A DNA stretch of 64,000 nt from Streptomyces sp. NBC_00433 (GTDB lineage: Bacteria > Actinomycetota > Actinomycetes > Streptomycetales > Streptomycetaceae), in NCBI GenBank assembly GCA_036015235.1, contig CP107926.1:4228501-4292500 (forward strand). The letters run 5' to 3'. Each line of letters begins with the position of its first letter. Within the stretch, counting starts at the first letter, position 1. A model generated the notes under the pieces. It was not told where the DNA came from. It did no database searches and was given only the letters and a program-made list of their open reading frames with translations. Shown here piece after piece: positions 62,641 through 64,000 of this stretch. A program made the translations under genes and the position numbers.

Positions 62641-64000
<1,360 letters not shown>

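Overview
The window is chromosomal DNA from a high-GC actinomycete, almost certainly a Streptomyces or a close Streptomycetaceae relative. GC is very high with strong third-position bias. GTG starts and 4-base stop/start overlaps are frequent. The window encodes RsiG, Nur, GlnR, MshD (mycothiol synthase) and CsoR. From memory, the order nur - ygfZ - dtd - rsiG, then glnR, then mshD - ppk - CHAD - nudix - pstSCAB - pit - csoR, and then a type IV secretion-like cluster, follows the S. coelicolor SCO418x to SCO412x backbone. I could not check that alignment here.

Layout. 1-4700: a partial ECF41-type sigma factor divergent from an SDR gene, an MFS exporter divergent from a LysR regulator, and a flavin reductase-like protein. 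4662-8800: an accessory locus of two paralogous M14 zinc carboxypeptidases, an E1-like ThiF enzyme with an N-terminal RRE-like domain, and a 24-residue peptide gene coupled to the second peptidase. The two peptidase units share a promoter and a leader block. This is my best candidate for an undescribed peptide-modification (RiPP-like) system, and a MITE-like element abuts its end. 9000-16300: asd and a dapA-like gene, an Eis-like acetyltransferase, rsiG, dtd, ygfZ, nur and a nitrobindin. 16400-19000: an operon of three membrane-anchored proteins, one broken by a frameshift. 19100-24900: DsrE, DUF3099, DUF1416, a rhodanese gene with a cysteine-type leader peptide, DUF2993, a membrane protein, a MoaD-like protein and a hydrolase. 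24970-33150: a 47-residue ORF coupled to glnR, a LacI regulator, an HtrA-type protease with a two-component system, an MFS gene and mshD.

33800-44100 is a phosphate and polyphosphate region. It runs ppk, CHAD protein and Nudix hydrolase with overlapping reading frames, then a PHO-box-preceded pstSCAB operon, a convergent terminator, and a pit/DUF47 pair. 44250-48600 holds csoR with a clear operator, two small conserved-looking proteins, a lipoprotein, a BBE-like flavoprotein and a PAP2 phosphatase. 48800-57440 is a chromosomal type IV secretion-like operon (pilin-like, VirB8-like, VirB6-like, SCO6880 family, VirB4-like, and a VirD4-like protein with a degenerate P-loop) divergent from a transglycosylase/NlpC-P60 wall hydrolase. 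57630-61250 is a decaying sugar-uptake region: a 2-hydroxyacid dehydrogenase and a LacI regulator survive, but the ABC permease and binding protein are fragments, followed by remnants of two other genes. The window ends with an ECF sigma factor and, on the minus strand, the end of an rRNA operon (23S 3' part, 5S, terminator).

Four long intergenic stretches (about 27.0-27.6, 33.15-33.8, 37.6-38.06 and 57.45-57.6 kb) are filled with copies of one dispersed GC-rich repeat. No tRNA, CRISPR array, transposase or integrase was seen.
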